A DNA stretch of 14,126 nt from JBQCDV01 sp051960855 (lineage in GTDB: Bacteria; Actinomycetota; Actinomycetes; JAJZTN01), in the NCBI GenBank assembly GCA_051960855.1, contig JBQCDV010000012.1, forward strand, positions 1-14,126, read 5' to 3'. The notes below the pieces were generated by a model, which saw only the letters and a list, made by a program, of their open reading frames with translations, was not told where the DNA came from and did no database searches. The position numbers and the translations under genes were made by a program. Shown here in pieces: positions 1 to 7,132 of the stretch. Every line of letters starts with the position of its first letter. Position 1 is the first letter of the stretch.

Positions 1-50
1 GCCGTGGGCGCTGCGACAGCTCGTCCTTCGACTGCCGTGGGCGCTGCGAC
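1..50 (+). repeat. 33-bp-period direct repeat
   Basis: The 17 bp GCCGTGGGCGCTGCGAC occurs at 1-17 and again at 34-50, with a shortened third copy of GCCGTGGGC at 52-60. It encodes AVGAAT-type low-complexity sequence at the visible N-terminus of the DUF6049 protein. The array may continue upstream of the window. Confidence 0.7.
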
Positions 51-2556
51 CGCCGTGGGCACCGAGGCCGGCGTCGACATCAGTCTCGACGAGATCTCAC
101 CGTCGGCGCCCCAGCCCGGCGACACGCTCGTGGTGCGGGGCACGGTGCGCAATGGCACGGCCGCGACGCTGCAAGGCGCCCGCGTGCGGCTCCGCATCAG
201 CGGCACACCGCTACGCGCGCGCTCCGAGGTCGCCGCCGTGGCCGCTGGTCGCGAGGTCCGCGAAGGCCGCCTCGTCCCCGACTCCACGGTCGACCTCCCG
301 GACGCGCTGCCGGCCGGGTCCCGTGCACCGTTCAGCATCAGCGTGCCGGTCAACTCCCTCGGGCTGGACGGCTTCGGGGTCTACCCGCTGTCGGTGGAGG
401 TGCGAGGGCAGCTCTCAGGCGGCGAGTCCGGCAGCGGCGAGTCCGGCAGCGGCGACTCCAACTCGGGCAACCAGGATGGCCGCCAGGCGCTCGTAGCCAC
501 CTTCCTGCCGTGGTCACCGCCCGGCGCCGGGTACCAAGCCAGCTCGCTGGTGTGGCTGTGGCCTGTCACCGGGACCCCGACGCGGAGCCCGCAGGGGCAG
601 GTGCGGGACCCGAAAGGCCTGGCCGGCGAGCTGCAGCCGAGCGGCCGCCTGGGCCGCATCGTCGACTCGGCCTCCGACGGCGTGACCTGGATGGTCGACC
701 CCGACCTGCTGCAGTCGGTCCAGCTGCTCGCGACGCCGGCCGCGACCGGCGGCACCCCCGCAGGCGGCACCCCCTCAGGCGGCAGTGGCGACGGCACGCC
801 GGAAGCGACGGCAACGCCGTTCGGGAATGGCTCGGCCACGCCCACCACCCCCAGCCCGAACGCCGCAGCCACGGCGAGCGCGGCAGCTTCCGGCGGCGGC
901 GAGCGCGGGGCGGGGACCGCGACGTCGGGGACGGGCGCTCCGGGCAGCAACCGTCAGGCGGCTCCCAGCGCATCTGCCAGTGCTCTGCCGAGCGGCTCCT
1001 CCAGTGCGACGTCGAGTGCGTCATCCAGTACGACGTCGAGTCCTCGGAGCAGTGCCAGCCAGACGCCCAGTCCCACACCGAGCGGCACTCCCACCCCGGC
1101 TCCCACGGACCCAGCTGCGCAGGCAGCGATGAGCTGGCTCGATGCGCTGCGCAGCGAGTCCGCGCAGAGCCCCGTCCTGCTGACGCCCTACGCCGACCCC
1201 GACCTCGTGGCCGTGCACCGAGCGGGACGCGACGACGACCTGCGCGCGGCGCTCGCTCTGGGGCGACAGGTCGGGGCACAGGTGCTCGGCCGCCCGGTCG
1301 ACGCCTCCGTCGCGTGGCCCGCCAATGGCCTGCTGCCGGCCTCGCTGGTGACCACCCTTGCTCAGCTCGGGATGTCCGGCGTCGTGCTGTCGCCGCAGGC
1401 GCGCACCCTGGCCGCCACCCTGACCTACACGCCGGACGGGCGCACGGAGCTGGCGACCGGCAGTGGCACGCTCGACGGCTACGTCTACGACGGGGACCTG
1501 ACCTCGCTGGTGATGGCCGGGGACCGCACCCATCCCGACCTCGAGGCGCGGCCCGGGATCCAGCCCGGGGCAGCGAACGACCAGCCGCTCACGAGCGGAC
1601 AGCAGACCCTGCTGGTGCAGGAGTTCCTCGCCGAGACCGCCCTGCTGACCGCGGAGCGACCCGCGATGCCACGGACGTTCCTCGTGGCACCCTCGCGGGA
1701 CTGGGACCCGTCCCTGACCTACGTGACCCGGCTCCTGACGTCCCTGCGGCAGGCACCGTGGGTGCACCTGGCACCCCTGTCTGCTCTCGCCACCACACCG
1801 GTCGACACCCGCGCGGCGCGCGCAGCGCTCACCTACCCGCCGGCCGCTGCGCGTCAGGAGCTTCCGGCGTCCTACCTCAGCGCCGTCGGTGACCTCGAGT
1901 CGCAGCTGGACACCGTGTCGTCCATCCTGACCCGGCCCGCGCAGCTGGTGCCGTCCTACCGGCAGGCGCTGCTGGAGCTGGAGTCGGTGGCGTGGCGCGA
2001 CCTGCCCCATCAGCGGGTCCAGGCCGCGGGCGCCATCGCCGAGTCGCTGTCGAAGCTGCGACAGGCGGTCTCCCTCGCCGTGCCGCGCAACGTGACGACG
2101 GGCTCGCAAGGCGCCACGCTGCCGGTGACGGTCACCAACGGCCTCGGCCAGCCGGTGCGGGTGCGGCTCGGGCTCACCCCTGACAACCCGCGCCTCGTGG
2201 TCGAGCCGACCCAGGTCCTGACGATCGCGGCCGGGCGGCGCCAGCAGGTCAACGTGCCCGTCACCGCTCTCGCGAACGGCCTGGTCAAGCTGCAGGCCCA
2301 GCTGCTGACCCCCGCCGGCATCCCCCTGTCGCAGCCGGTCACGGTCTCGGTGCGCGTCACGCAGATCGGCGCGGTGGCCCTCGCCCTGATCGCCGGGCTG
2401 GCCGCGCTGCTGTTTCTCATCGGCATCCTGCGGCTCGCGCGCCGGGTCGTCCGTGCGCGCCTGGCTGAGGGCGACGGTGACGTCGATGGGACGTCCGACG
2501 CCACCTCCACTCCCGACCCCACCTCGACGGCCACGAGCGGACGGACGCCTCGGTGA
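1..2556 (+). CDS. DUF6049 family membrane protein, 5'-partial
   Basis: Large exported membrane protein of unknown function, the positional counterpart of M. tuberculosis Rv3909 directly upstream of murJ. The frame is open from base 1. A GTG at 4 exists, but what follows it has no signal peptide, so I infer that the true start and secretion signal lie upstream. Residue numbers here count from that GTG. A beta-rich Ig-like region (about 22-135) is followed by a Gly/Glu/Ser repeat linker (about 140-158) and a conserved segment with VTWMVDPDLL. A long Ser/Thr/Ala/Pro-rich insert spans about 243-370. A globular central region covers about 373-690, then a second Ig-like domain (about 697-787), one membrane helix (about 789-812) and a short basic cytoplasmic tail. 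Most of the protein should therefore face outward. The stop overlaps the murJ start by 4 bp, which suggests translational coupling. Family assignment is fairly sure; the function is unknown. Confidence 0.85.
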   Translation, partial: AVGAATARPSTAVGAATAVGTEAGVDISLDEISPSAPQPGDTLVVRGTVRNGTAATLQGARVRLRISGTPLRARSEVAAVAAGREVREGRLVPDSTVDLPDALPAGSRAPFSISVPVNSLGLDGFGVYPLSVEVRGQLSGGESGSGESGSGDSNSGNQDGRQALVATFLPWSPPGAGYQASSLVWLWPVTGTPTRSPQGQVRDPKGLAGELQPSGRLGRIVDSASDGVTWMVDPDLLQSVQLLATPAATGGTPAGGTPSGGSGDGTPEATATPFGNGSATPTTPSPNAAATASAAASGGGERGAGTATSGTGAPGSNRQAAPSASASALPSGSSSATSSASSSTTSSPRSSASQTPSPTPSGTPTPAPTDPAAQAAMSWLDALRSESAQSPVLLTPYADPDLVAVHRAGRDDDLRAALALGRQVGAQVLGRPVDASVAWPANGLLPASLVTTLAQLGMSGVVLSPQARTLAATLTYTPDGRTELATGSGTLDGYVYDGDLTSLVMAGDRTHPDLEARPGIQPGAANDQPLTSGQQTLLVQEFLAETALLTAERPAMPRTFLVAPSRDWDPSLTYVTRLLTSLRQAPWVHLAPLSALATTPVDTRAARAALTYPPAAARQELPASYLSAVGDLESQLDTVSSILTRPAQLVPSYRQALLELESVAWRDLPHQRVQAAGAIAESLSKLRQAVSLAVPRNVTTGSQGATLPVTVTNGLGQPVRVRLGLTPDNPRLVVEPTQVLTIAAGRRQQVNVPVTALANGLVKLQAQLLTPAGIPLSQPVTVSVRVTQIGAVALALIAGLAALLFLIGILRLARRVVRARLAEGDGDVDGTSDATSTPDPTSTATSGRTPR
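421..459 (+). repeat. 15-bp in-frame tandem repeat (Gly-Glu-Ser-Gly-Ser linker)
   Basis: GGCGAGTCCGGCAGC occurs twice in tandem (421-435 and 436-450) and is followed by a partial third copy with GAC for GAG. In frame it encodes GESGS-GESGS-GDS, an acidic flexible linker after the first Ig-like region of the DUF6049 protein. The unit is a multiple of three, so changes in copy number would keep the frame. Confidence 0.85.
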
Positions 2557-4301
2557 CGACCAGCACGACGACGACCGGCTCGGCGAGCAGCGGACTGCTG
2601 CGATCGAGCGCGGTGATGGCCGCCGGGACGGTCGTCTCGCGGCTCACCGGCTTCCTCCGCAGCGCAGTGCTGGCGGCGGTGATCGCCTTCGGGCCGGTCA
2701 GCTCCGCGTTCCAGCTGGCCAACACCGTGCCCAACATCCTGTACATCCTGCTGGCCGGTGGTGCGCTCAACAGCGTGCTGGTCCCGCAGGTGGTGCGGGC
2801 GATGAAGCGCGACGCCGACGGCGGCATCGGCTACGCCCAGCGCCTCATCACACTGACCCTCTGCCTGCTCGCTGGTCTGGCGGTCGTGGCGACCCTGGCG
2901 GCTCCGCTGATCGCACACGTCTACGCGACGACCGACGTCGCCGCGGTCACGGCAATGGCCTACTGGTGCCTGCCCCAGATCGCCTTCTACGGCCTCTACA
3001 CGGTGGTCGGCCAGGTGCTCAACGCTCGCGGCAACTTCGGGCCGATGATGTGGGCGCCGATCCTCAACAACCTGGTGGCGATCGCGGCCACCCTGCTGTT
3101 CGCCGTCGTCACGCGCCACACGCTGGACCTGTCCGACCCGTCGTCCCTGCGTCCTCTGGACATCGCGCTGCTCGCCGGCGGAGCCACCCTGGGCATCGCC
3201 GTGCAGGCCCTCGCCCTCGTGCCGATCCTGCCGCGGGTCGGCATCCCGCTGCGGCTGCGGTTCGACTGGCGTGGAGTCGGCCTCGGCGAAGCGGGCCGCG
3301 CGGCGTGGTGGACAGTCCTCTTCGTCGCGGCGAACCAGGTCGCCTACCTCGTCATCGCGCGGGTCACCCAGACCGCTGACGCGGCGTTCGACTCGCTCGG
3401 CTACGGCGCCGGCTTCTCGGCGTACAGCAACGCCTATCTGCTGTTTGTGCTCCCGCACAGCATCCTCACGGTCTCCCTCGTGACCGCGCTGTCACCGCGG
3501 CTGGCGGCCCTCGCGACCGACCACGACTACGCCGGGCTGCGCGACCGCCTCGACGCCACTCTGCGCTCCGTGGTGGTGGTCAGCGCCCCCTTCGTCGCCG
3601 CGTTCGTCGCGCTCGGCCCGGCCATCGCCGAAGTCGCCCTCGGCTACGGCAAGGCCACCCCCGCCGACACCGCCTACCTGGGCCTGATCCTGGCGGCGTT
3701 CGGTGTCGGGCTCATCCCGTTCTCGTGCCACTACACGGTGCTGCGCGGCTTCTACGCCCTGCGGGACACCCGCACGCCGCTGTTCGTCCAGTTGGTGATC
3801 GCCGGCTCCAACGTGGTGCTCGCGCTGACCGCGCTCGCCCTTCCGGCCGGCGTTCGGGCCGTGGGTGTCGCCTTTGGGTGGTCGCTGAGCTACCTCGTCG
3901 GGCTGCTCGTGTCCCGCTCGGTGCTGCTGCGCCGGCTGGCGTCCCTCGAGGCCGACCCCGATTCCCGAACGCCGTCCGACCCCCTTCCCGAGCGCTCCCT
4001 GCTCGCCACCGTCACCCGCGCGGCGCTGGCCGCGGTCCCGCCCGGCCTGGCTGCCGTCCTGCTCTCGCTGCTGCTGCGCGGCGTCGGCCTCGCCGGCTAC
4101 CCGCTGCGGCTGCTCGCCCTACTGATCGGCGGCGGGGTCGTGCTCGGCGGCTACCTCGCGCTGGCGCGGGTCCTGCACCTCACCGAGGTCGAGGCCGGGC
4201 TAGCCATGCTGCAGCGGCGCGTCCCCCTCGTCGGCCGCCTGCTGCCTGCCCGCGATGCCTCCCGGACGAACTCTGCGGATGTGCCCCGAAACGGTAAGTG
4301 A
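2553..4301 (+). CDS. murJ: Lipid II flippase MurJ (MviN family)
   Basis: Integral membrane flippase of the MOP/MurJ superfamily that moves the peptidoglycan precursor lipid II across the cytoplasmic membrane. The 582 residues are very hydrophobic throughout, consistent with about 14 membrane helices. The N-terminal SxxMAAGTVVSRLTGFLRS segment (about residues 19-37) is the family signature, and the QLANTVPNILYILLAGGALNSVLVPQ segment typical of helix 2 follows. The start is GTG at 2553, sharing GTGA with the upstream stop. No strong Shine-Dalgarno is present, so reinitiation is likely. In mycobacteria the equivalent protein (Rv3910) is one chain with a pseudokinase and an outer sugar-binding-like domain; here those parts are a separate gene at 4888-6372. 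This protein instead ends shortly after the last helix in a short polar tail. Confidence in the family is high. Confidence 0.95.
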   Translation: MTTSTTTTGSASSGLLRSSAVMAAGTVVSRLTGFLRSAVLAAVIAFGPVSSAFQLANTVPNILYILLAGGALNSVLVPQVVRAMKRDADGGIGYAQRLITLTLCLLAGLAVVATLAAPLIAHVYATTDVAAVTAMAYWCLPQIAFYGLYTVVGQVLNARGNFGPMMWAPILNNLVAIAATLLFAVVTRHTLDLSDPSSLRPLDIALLAGGATLGIAVQALALVPILPRVGIPLRLRFDWRGVGLGEAGRAAWWTVLFVAANQVAYLVIARVTQTADAAFDSLGYGAGFSAYSNAYLLFVLPHSILTVSLVTALSPRLAALATDHDYAGLRDRLDATLRSVVVVSAPFVAAFVALGPAIAEVALGYGKATPADTAYLGLILAAFGVGLIPFSCHYTVLRGFYALRDTRTPLFVQLVIAGSNVVLALTALALPAGVRAVGVAFGWSLSYLVGLLVSRSVLLRRLASLEADPDSRTPSDPLPERSLLATVTRAALAAVPPGLAAVLLSLLLRGVGLAGYPLRLLALLIGGGVVLGGYLALARVLHLTEVEAGLAMLQRRVPLVGRLLPARDASRTNSADVPRNGK

Positions 4302-4346
4302 AGTTGCGATCATCGGTGGCCGATACACCCCCCACTGATGTCGCTC

Positions 4347-4353
4347 GAGGAGG
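4347..4353 (+). promoter_or_regulatory. Ribosome binding site choosing the GTG at 4361
   Basis: GAGGAGG lies 7 nt before GTG 4361. The alternative GTG at 4298, which overlaps the murJ stop, has no comparable purine tract. The later start is therefore preferred for the small membrane protein. Confidence 0.75.
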
Positions 4354-4360
4354 CACCGCC

Positions 4361-4819
4361 GTGACGCATGCCGAGATGCACGGCGCGAGGCCCGGTGGAC
4401 AGCCCGGTCGACAGCCCGAGCGGCGCCGCTCCCCCGACCGTGGGGACATCGTGCTCGGCTGGCTGACACGGCTGGTCGTCGTCCTCGGAGCACTGGGCAT
4501 CGTCGGCTTCGACGTGATCTCCGTGGCGGCCACGCAGTTCACGGTCGCCGACACCGCGAGCAGCGCTGCCGTCGCCGCCCGCGACGACTGGCAGGCCCAC
4601 CACGACGTGCAGTCCGCCTACGACAAGGCGCGCGCCACCGCAGCGGAGGACAACGCCCAGAACAAGGTGCCCGCAGCGTCGTTCATGGTGCTGCCCTCCG
4701 GGCAGGTGGAGCTGCAGGTCGACCGGGACGCGTCGACGATCCTCTTCGGGCACCTGCCGGTGCTGAAGGACTGGGTGCACCGCACGGCGACCAACACCAG
4801 CCCTGCCCCGGTGGGCTGA
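4361..4819 (+). CDS. Small single-pass membrane protein, pilin/TadE-like layout
   Basis: Unrecognised 152-residue protein. A polar Arg/Gly/Pro-rich N-terminus (1-28) precedes GDIVLGWLTRL and one membrane helix (about 38-57), after which comes an outer domain of about 95 residues. That domain starts with an Ala-rich amphipathic helix (ADTASSAAVAARDDWQAHHDVQSAYDKARA) and continues into predicted beta strands with FMVLPSGQVELQVDRDASTILFGHLPVLKDWV. A positive N-terminus, one helix continuing into an amphipathic helix, then a small beta domain is the layout of TadE-like and pilin-like proteins. The resemblance is structural inference only, since no tad genes are nearby. It sits between murJ and the pseudokinase gene (59 and 68 bp gaps), so a role alongside those envelope proteins is plausible. 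The in-frame GTG at 4298 would add 21 residues. Confidence 0.75.
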   Translation: MTHAEMHGARPGGQPGRQPERRRSPDRGDIVLGWLTRLVVVLGALGIVGFDVISVAATQFTVADTASSAAVAARDDWQAHHDVQSAYDKARATAAEDNAQNKVPAASFMVLPSGQVELQVDRDASTILFGHLPVLKDWVHRTATNTSPAPVG

Positions 4820-4821
4820 CC

Positions 4822-4851
4822 CTGACGCGCTGTCGCGACCTTCCGTAGCAT
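4822..4851 (+). promoter_or_regulatory. Candidate SigA-type promoter for the pseudokinase gene
   Basis: CTGACG (4822-4827) and TAGCAT (4846-4851) are separated by 18 bp. Each matches four of six bases of the housekeeping consensus. They lie in the gap before the pseudokinase gene and would leave a leader of about 30 nt carrying its Shine-Dalgarno. This is a pattern match only. Confidence 0.4.
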
Positions 4852-4887
4852 GGCGGGGACCGCCGGGGCGCTGCGGAGGAGGCTGAC

Positions 4888-6372
4888 GTGTCCGCCTTCG
4901 AGACGCTGCTCAGCGACCGCTACGAGCTGCGCCAGCGCGTCTCGTCCAGCCCAGGCGACGGCCCCGCCAACAGCTACTGGCGCGCGCACGACACGGTCCT
5001 CGCCCGTGACGTCGGCATCCGCATCATGGACCCGGGTCCCCTGGCGGCGGCGGCTGCCGCGGCGGCGCGGGAGGCGGCGGGTGCCCTGGACGCCCGCTTC
5101 CTGCGCGTCCTCGACGTGGTGGAGACGCCGGACGCGGTCTTCGTCGTCAGCGAGTGGGCGCCGGGCCGCAGCCTCGAGACCCTCCTTATCGGCGGCACGC
5201 CCGTCCCCGCAGGCGTCGCCGTCCAGATCGCGGCAGAGCTGACAGCGGCGCTGTCCTCGGCCGCGGTGCAAGGTCTCCGGCACGGCGCCCTGCGCCCGGG
5301 GTCGGTCGTCATCACCGACGCCGGGGCGGTGAAGATCCTCGGGCTCGGCGTCGACGCCGCCCTCCTCGGCCGGCCCGCGTCGGAGCGCGCCGACGTCGTC
5401 GGCATCGGTCGCCTGCTCTACGCCTGTCTCACCGCGCGATGGCCGCTCGTGCACGGGCCGTCGGTTCCCTCCCGGCTGCGCCCCGCCCCCACCTCGGACG
5501 GCGTCATCGCCTCCCCACGGCAGGTGCGGGCAGGCGTGCCGGACGTCCTCGACGCGCTCGCCGCCGGCGCCCTCGGGCTGCCGCCGCGGTCAGCGATCAC
5601 CACCCTGAGCGACCTCGGCTACGCGCTGTCCACCGCCGAACGCTCCGTTGGCGACGCGAGGGGTCCCATCGGCGAGCGCCGACTAGCTCTCGACGAGCCC
5701 CCGCTCGCCGCCGTGCCGCGAGCACCGGAGGCACCCGGCCCGAGCCGGTGGCTCGCGGTCGTCGTCGCGGGGCTGCTGCTGGTCGTCCTGGCACTGCTCG
5801 CCTGGCAGCTCGCGACCGCCGCCTTCGACGCCCCCCCGCCGCGGAGCAGCGGAAGCGGGACCGGTGGTGGGGCGGCTTCGCCGACCGCGTCGCCTCACCC
5901 GCTGTCGATCGCGGCTCTGCACGACTTCGACCCCAGGAGCTCGGGCGGCAACGGCAGTGAGAACCCCGACCTGGTCCGCCTCGCCGACGACGGGGACCCG
6001 ACCACGGCCTGGCGCACGATGTCCTACCGCCGCCGGCCCGACCTCGGCGGCCTCAAGCCGGGAGTGGGGCTGATCGTCGACCTCGGGAGCCGTCGCGACG
6101 TCACCGCGGTGGCCGTCACGGTGCTCGGGTCGCCCACCACCGTGCAGCTGCGGGCCGCTCCCCAGGCGCAGCAGCTGGCTGAGGTCGACCGGCTCTCGGA
6201 CTTCCGCTCCCTGGCCGCGGCCACCTCGCACGGGGCGCGCGACGCCCTCACGCTGCGACCCCCGGGCCCGCTCCAGACCCGCTTCCTCCTCGTGTGGCTC
6301 ACCGCCCTTCCGCCAGACGGAGCGAGCAGCTACCGCGGACAGGTGGCGGAGATCCGAGTGACCGGCCGCTGA
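4888..6372 (+). CDS. Membrane pseudokinase with outer discoidin-like domain
   Basis: A 494-residue single-pass protein matching the C-terminal half of mycobacterial MviN (Rv3910). Residues about 9-225 have a Ser/Thr-kinase-like fold with the catalytic residues lost. The VAIK lysine region reads VGIRIM (42-47, Lys to Arg). HRDLKPEN reads HGALRPGS (from His132, catalytic Asp to Ala). DFG reads GLG (152-154) after VKIL. The glycine loop is also degenerate. A membrane helix spans about 288-308. The outer part (about 330-494) has the NPDLVRLADDGDPTTAWRT signature of F5/8-type galactose-binding folds. In mycobacteria the pseudokinase is phosphorylated by PknB and binds FhaA to restrain wall synthesis; a similar role here is inference. 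GTG 4888 is chosen for GGAGGAGG at 4875-4882, 5 nt upstream. Confidence 0.85.
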   Translation: MSAFETLLSDRYELRQRVSSSPGDGPANSYWRAHDTVLARDVGIRIMDPGPLAAAAAAAAREAAGALDARFLRVLDVVETPDAVFVVSEWAPGRSLETLLIGGTPVPAGVAVQIAAELTAALSSAAVQGLRHGALRPGSVVITDAGAVKILGLGVDAALLGRPASERADVVGIGRLLYACLTARWPLVHGPSVPSRLRPAPTSDGVIASPRQVRAGVPDVLDALAAGALGLPPRSAITTLSDLGYALSTAERSVGDARGPIGERRLALDEPPLAAVPRAPEAPGPSRWLAVVVAGLLLVVLALLAWQLATAAFDAPPPRSSGSGTGGGAASPTASPHPLSIAALHDFDPRSSGGNGSENPDLVRLADDGDPTTAWRTMSYRRRPDLGGLKPGVGLIVDLGSRRDVTAVAVTVLGSPTTVQLRAAPQAQQLAEVDRLSDFRSLAAATSHGARDALTLRPPGPLQTRFLLVWLTALPPDGASSYRGQVAEIRVTGR

Positions 6373-6388
6373 CGGGCGGACGCCGCCC

Positions 6389-6394
6389 TACCCT
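6389..6394 (+). promoter_or_regulatory. Candidate -10 element for leaderless sigM mRNA
   Basis: TACCCT fits the TANNNT -10 pattern and ends 6 nt before GTG 6401, which is the spacing of leaderless actinobacterial transcripts. The bases before sigM (CGCCGCCCTACCCTGGCCCC) hold no Shine-Dalgarno-like purine run, which fits a leaderless start. No convincing -35 is seen. The match is suggestive only. Confidence 0.4.
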
Positions 6395-6400
6395 GGCCCC

Positions 6401-7132
6401 GTGACCGCCGACGGGCAGCTCGACGATCGCGAGCTGATGCGCCGGCACGCCGACGGCGATCCCGAGGCCTTCGCCACCCTCGTAGCCCGGCATCGCGACC
6501 GGCTGTGGGCGGTCGCCTTGCGCACCCTGCGGCAGCCCGAGGACGCTGCCGACGCGCTGCAGGACGCGCTGCTCTCGGCGTACCGCGCCGCCTCGTCAGC
6601 CTCCTACCGGGGTGAGGCGAGCCCCACGACCTGGCTGCACCGGATCGTCGTGAACGCCTGCCTCGACCGGGCTCGCCGGGCTGCCGTGCGCCCCACGTCC
6701 CCCCTGCCCGACGAGGTGGCCGCCGCGCTGCCCGATCCCGGAGACCGGATGGCCGCGACCGACCTGTCGCTCACGGTCAACGCGGCCCTCGCGACTCTGC
6801 CGGTCGAGCAGCGCGCCGCCCTCGTACTGGTGGACATGCAGGGGTACAGCGTCGAGGAGGCCGCCGAGATGCTCGGCTGCGCCGCTGGGACGGTCAAGAG
6901 CCGGTGTGCGCGCGGACGGGCCAAGCTGCTGCCCCTCCTGCGGGACCTGCGGGACCGGGAACGGAACCGCGGCTCGGCTCCCGACGTCCCACTGACGGGG
7001 GCGTCAGCCCCCCAGCCGGTCCAGCCGCCAGCCCAGCAGCCAGCCCTGCAGCGGGCCCTGCAGCCGCCGCCTCACCGTTCAGCCACGACACCGTCTCTGA
7101 CAACGACTCCGACCGAGGGGAGCACGACGTGA
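6401..7132 (+). CDS. sigM: ECF RNA polymerase sigma factor SigM
   Basis: Extracytoplasmic-function sigma factor of 243 residues, the positional counterpart of M. tuberculosis Rv3911 (SigM). Region 2 covers about 8-95: DRELMRRHADGDPEAFATLVARH, then PEDAADALQDALLSAYR (core binding and -10 recognition), then PTTWLHRIVVNACLDRAR. Region 4 covers about 127-182, with ATLPVEQRAALVLVDMQGYSVEEAAEMLGCAAGTVKSRCARGRAKL as the -35-recognition helix-turn-helix. About 55 further residues are low-complexity Pro/Gln/Ala-rich sequence with no sigma-domain look, longer than usual for this family. The stop overlaps the GTG of the anti-sigma gene by 4 bp (GTGA), giving coupled synthesis of the pair. No ribosome binding site is visible, and a leaderless start is proposed. 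Confidence 0.93.
   Translation: MTADGQLDDRELMRRHADGDPEAFATLVARHRDRLWAVALRTLRQPEDAADALQDALLSAYRAASSASYRGEASPTTWLHRIVVNACLDRARRAAVRPTSPLPDEVAAALPDPGDRMAATDLSLTVNAALATLPVEQRAALVLVDMQGYSVEEAAEMLGCAAGTVKSRCARGRAKLLPLLRDLRDRERNRGSAPDVPLTGASAPQPVQPPAQQPALQRALQPPPHRSATTPSLTTTPTEGSTT
6963..6988 (+). promoter_or_regulatory. ECF-type promoter match inside sigM
   Basis: GGAAC (6963-6967), a 17 bp spacer and CGTC (6985-6988) fit the ECF-type GGAAC/CGTC consensus described for SigM-like factors. The site lies in the 3' end of sigM, about 140 bp before the anti-sigma start. It could give SigM-dependent extra anti-sigma synthesis. A chance match somewhere in 14 kb is not unlikely. Confidence 0.25.

Noticed and set aside
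2010..3458. Long minus-strand open frame (482 codons) over the DUF6049/murJ junction
   Set aside because: It is antisense to two clear genes. Its product is Arg/Asp/Gly-rich with no recognisable domain, as expected from high-GC codon bias.
4298..4360. GTG 4298 as start of the small membrane protein
   Set aside because: It overlaps the murJ stop in the usual way, but GAGGAGG stands 7 nt before GTG 4361 and the extra 21 residues look like untranslated sequence. It remains possible.
6904..7128. Upstream extension of the anti-sigma frame into sigM
   Set aside because: It is Pro/Ala-rich shadow sequence. GTG 7129 has a good Shine-Dalgarno and the usual 4 bp overlap.
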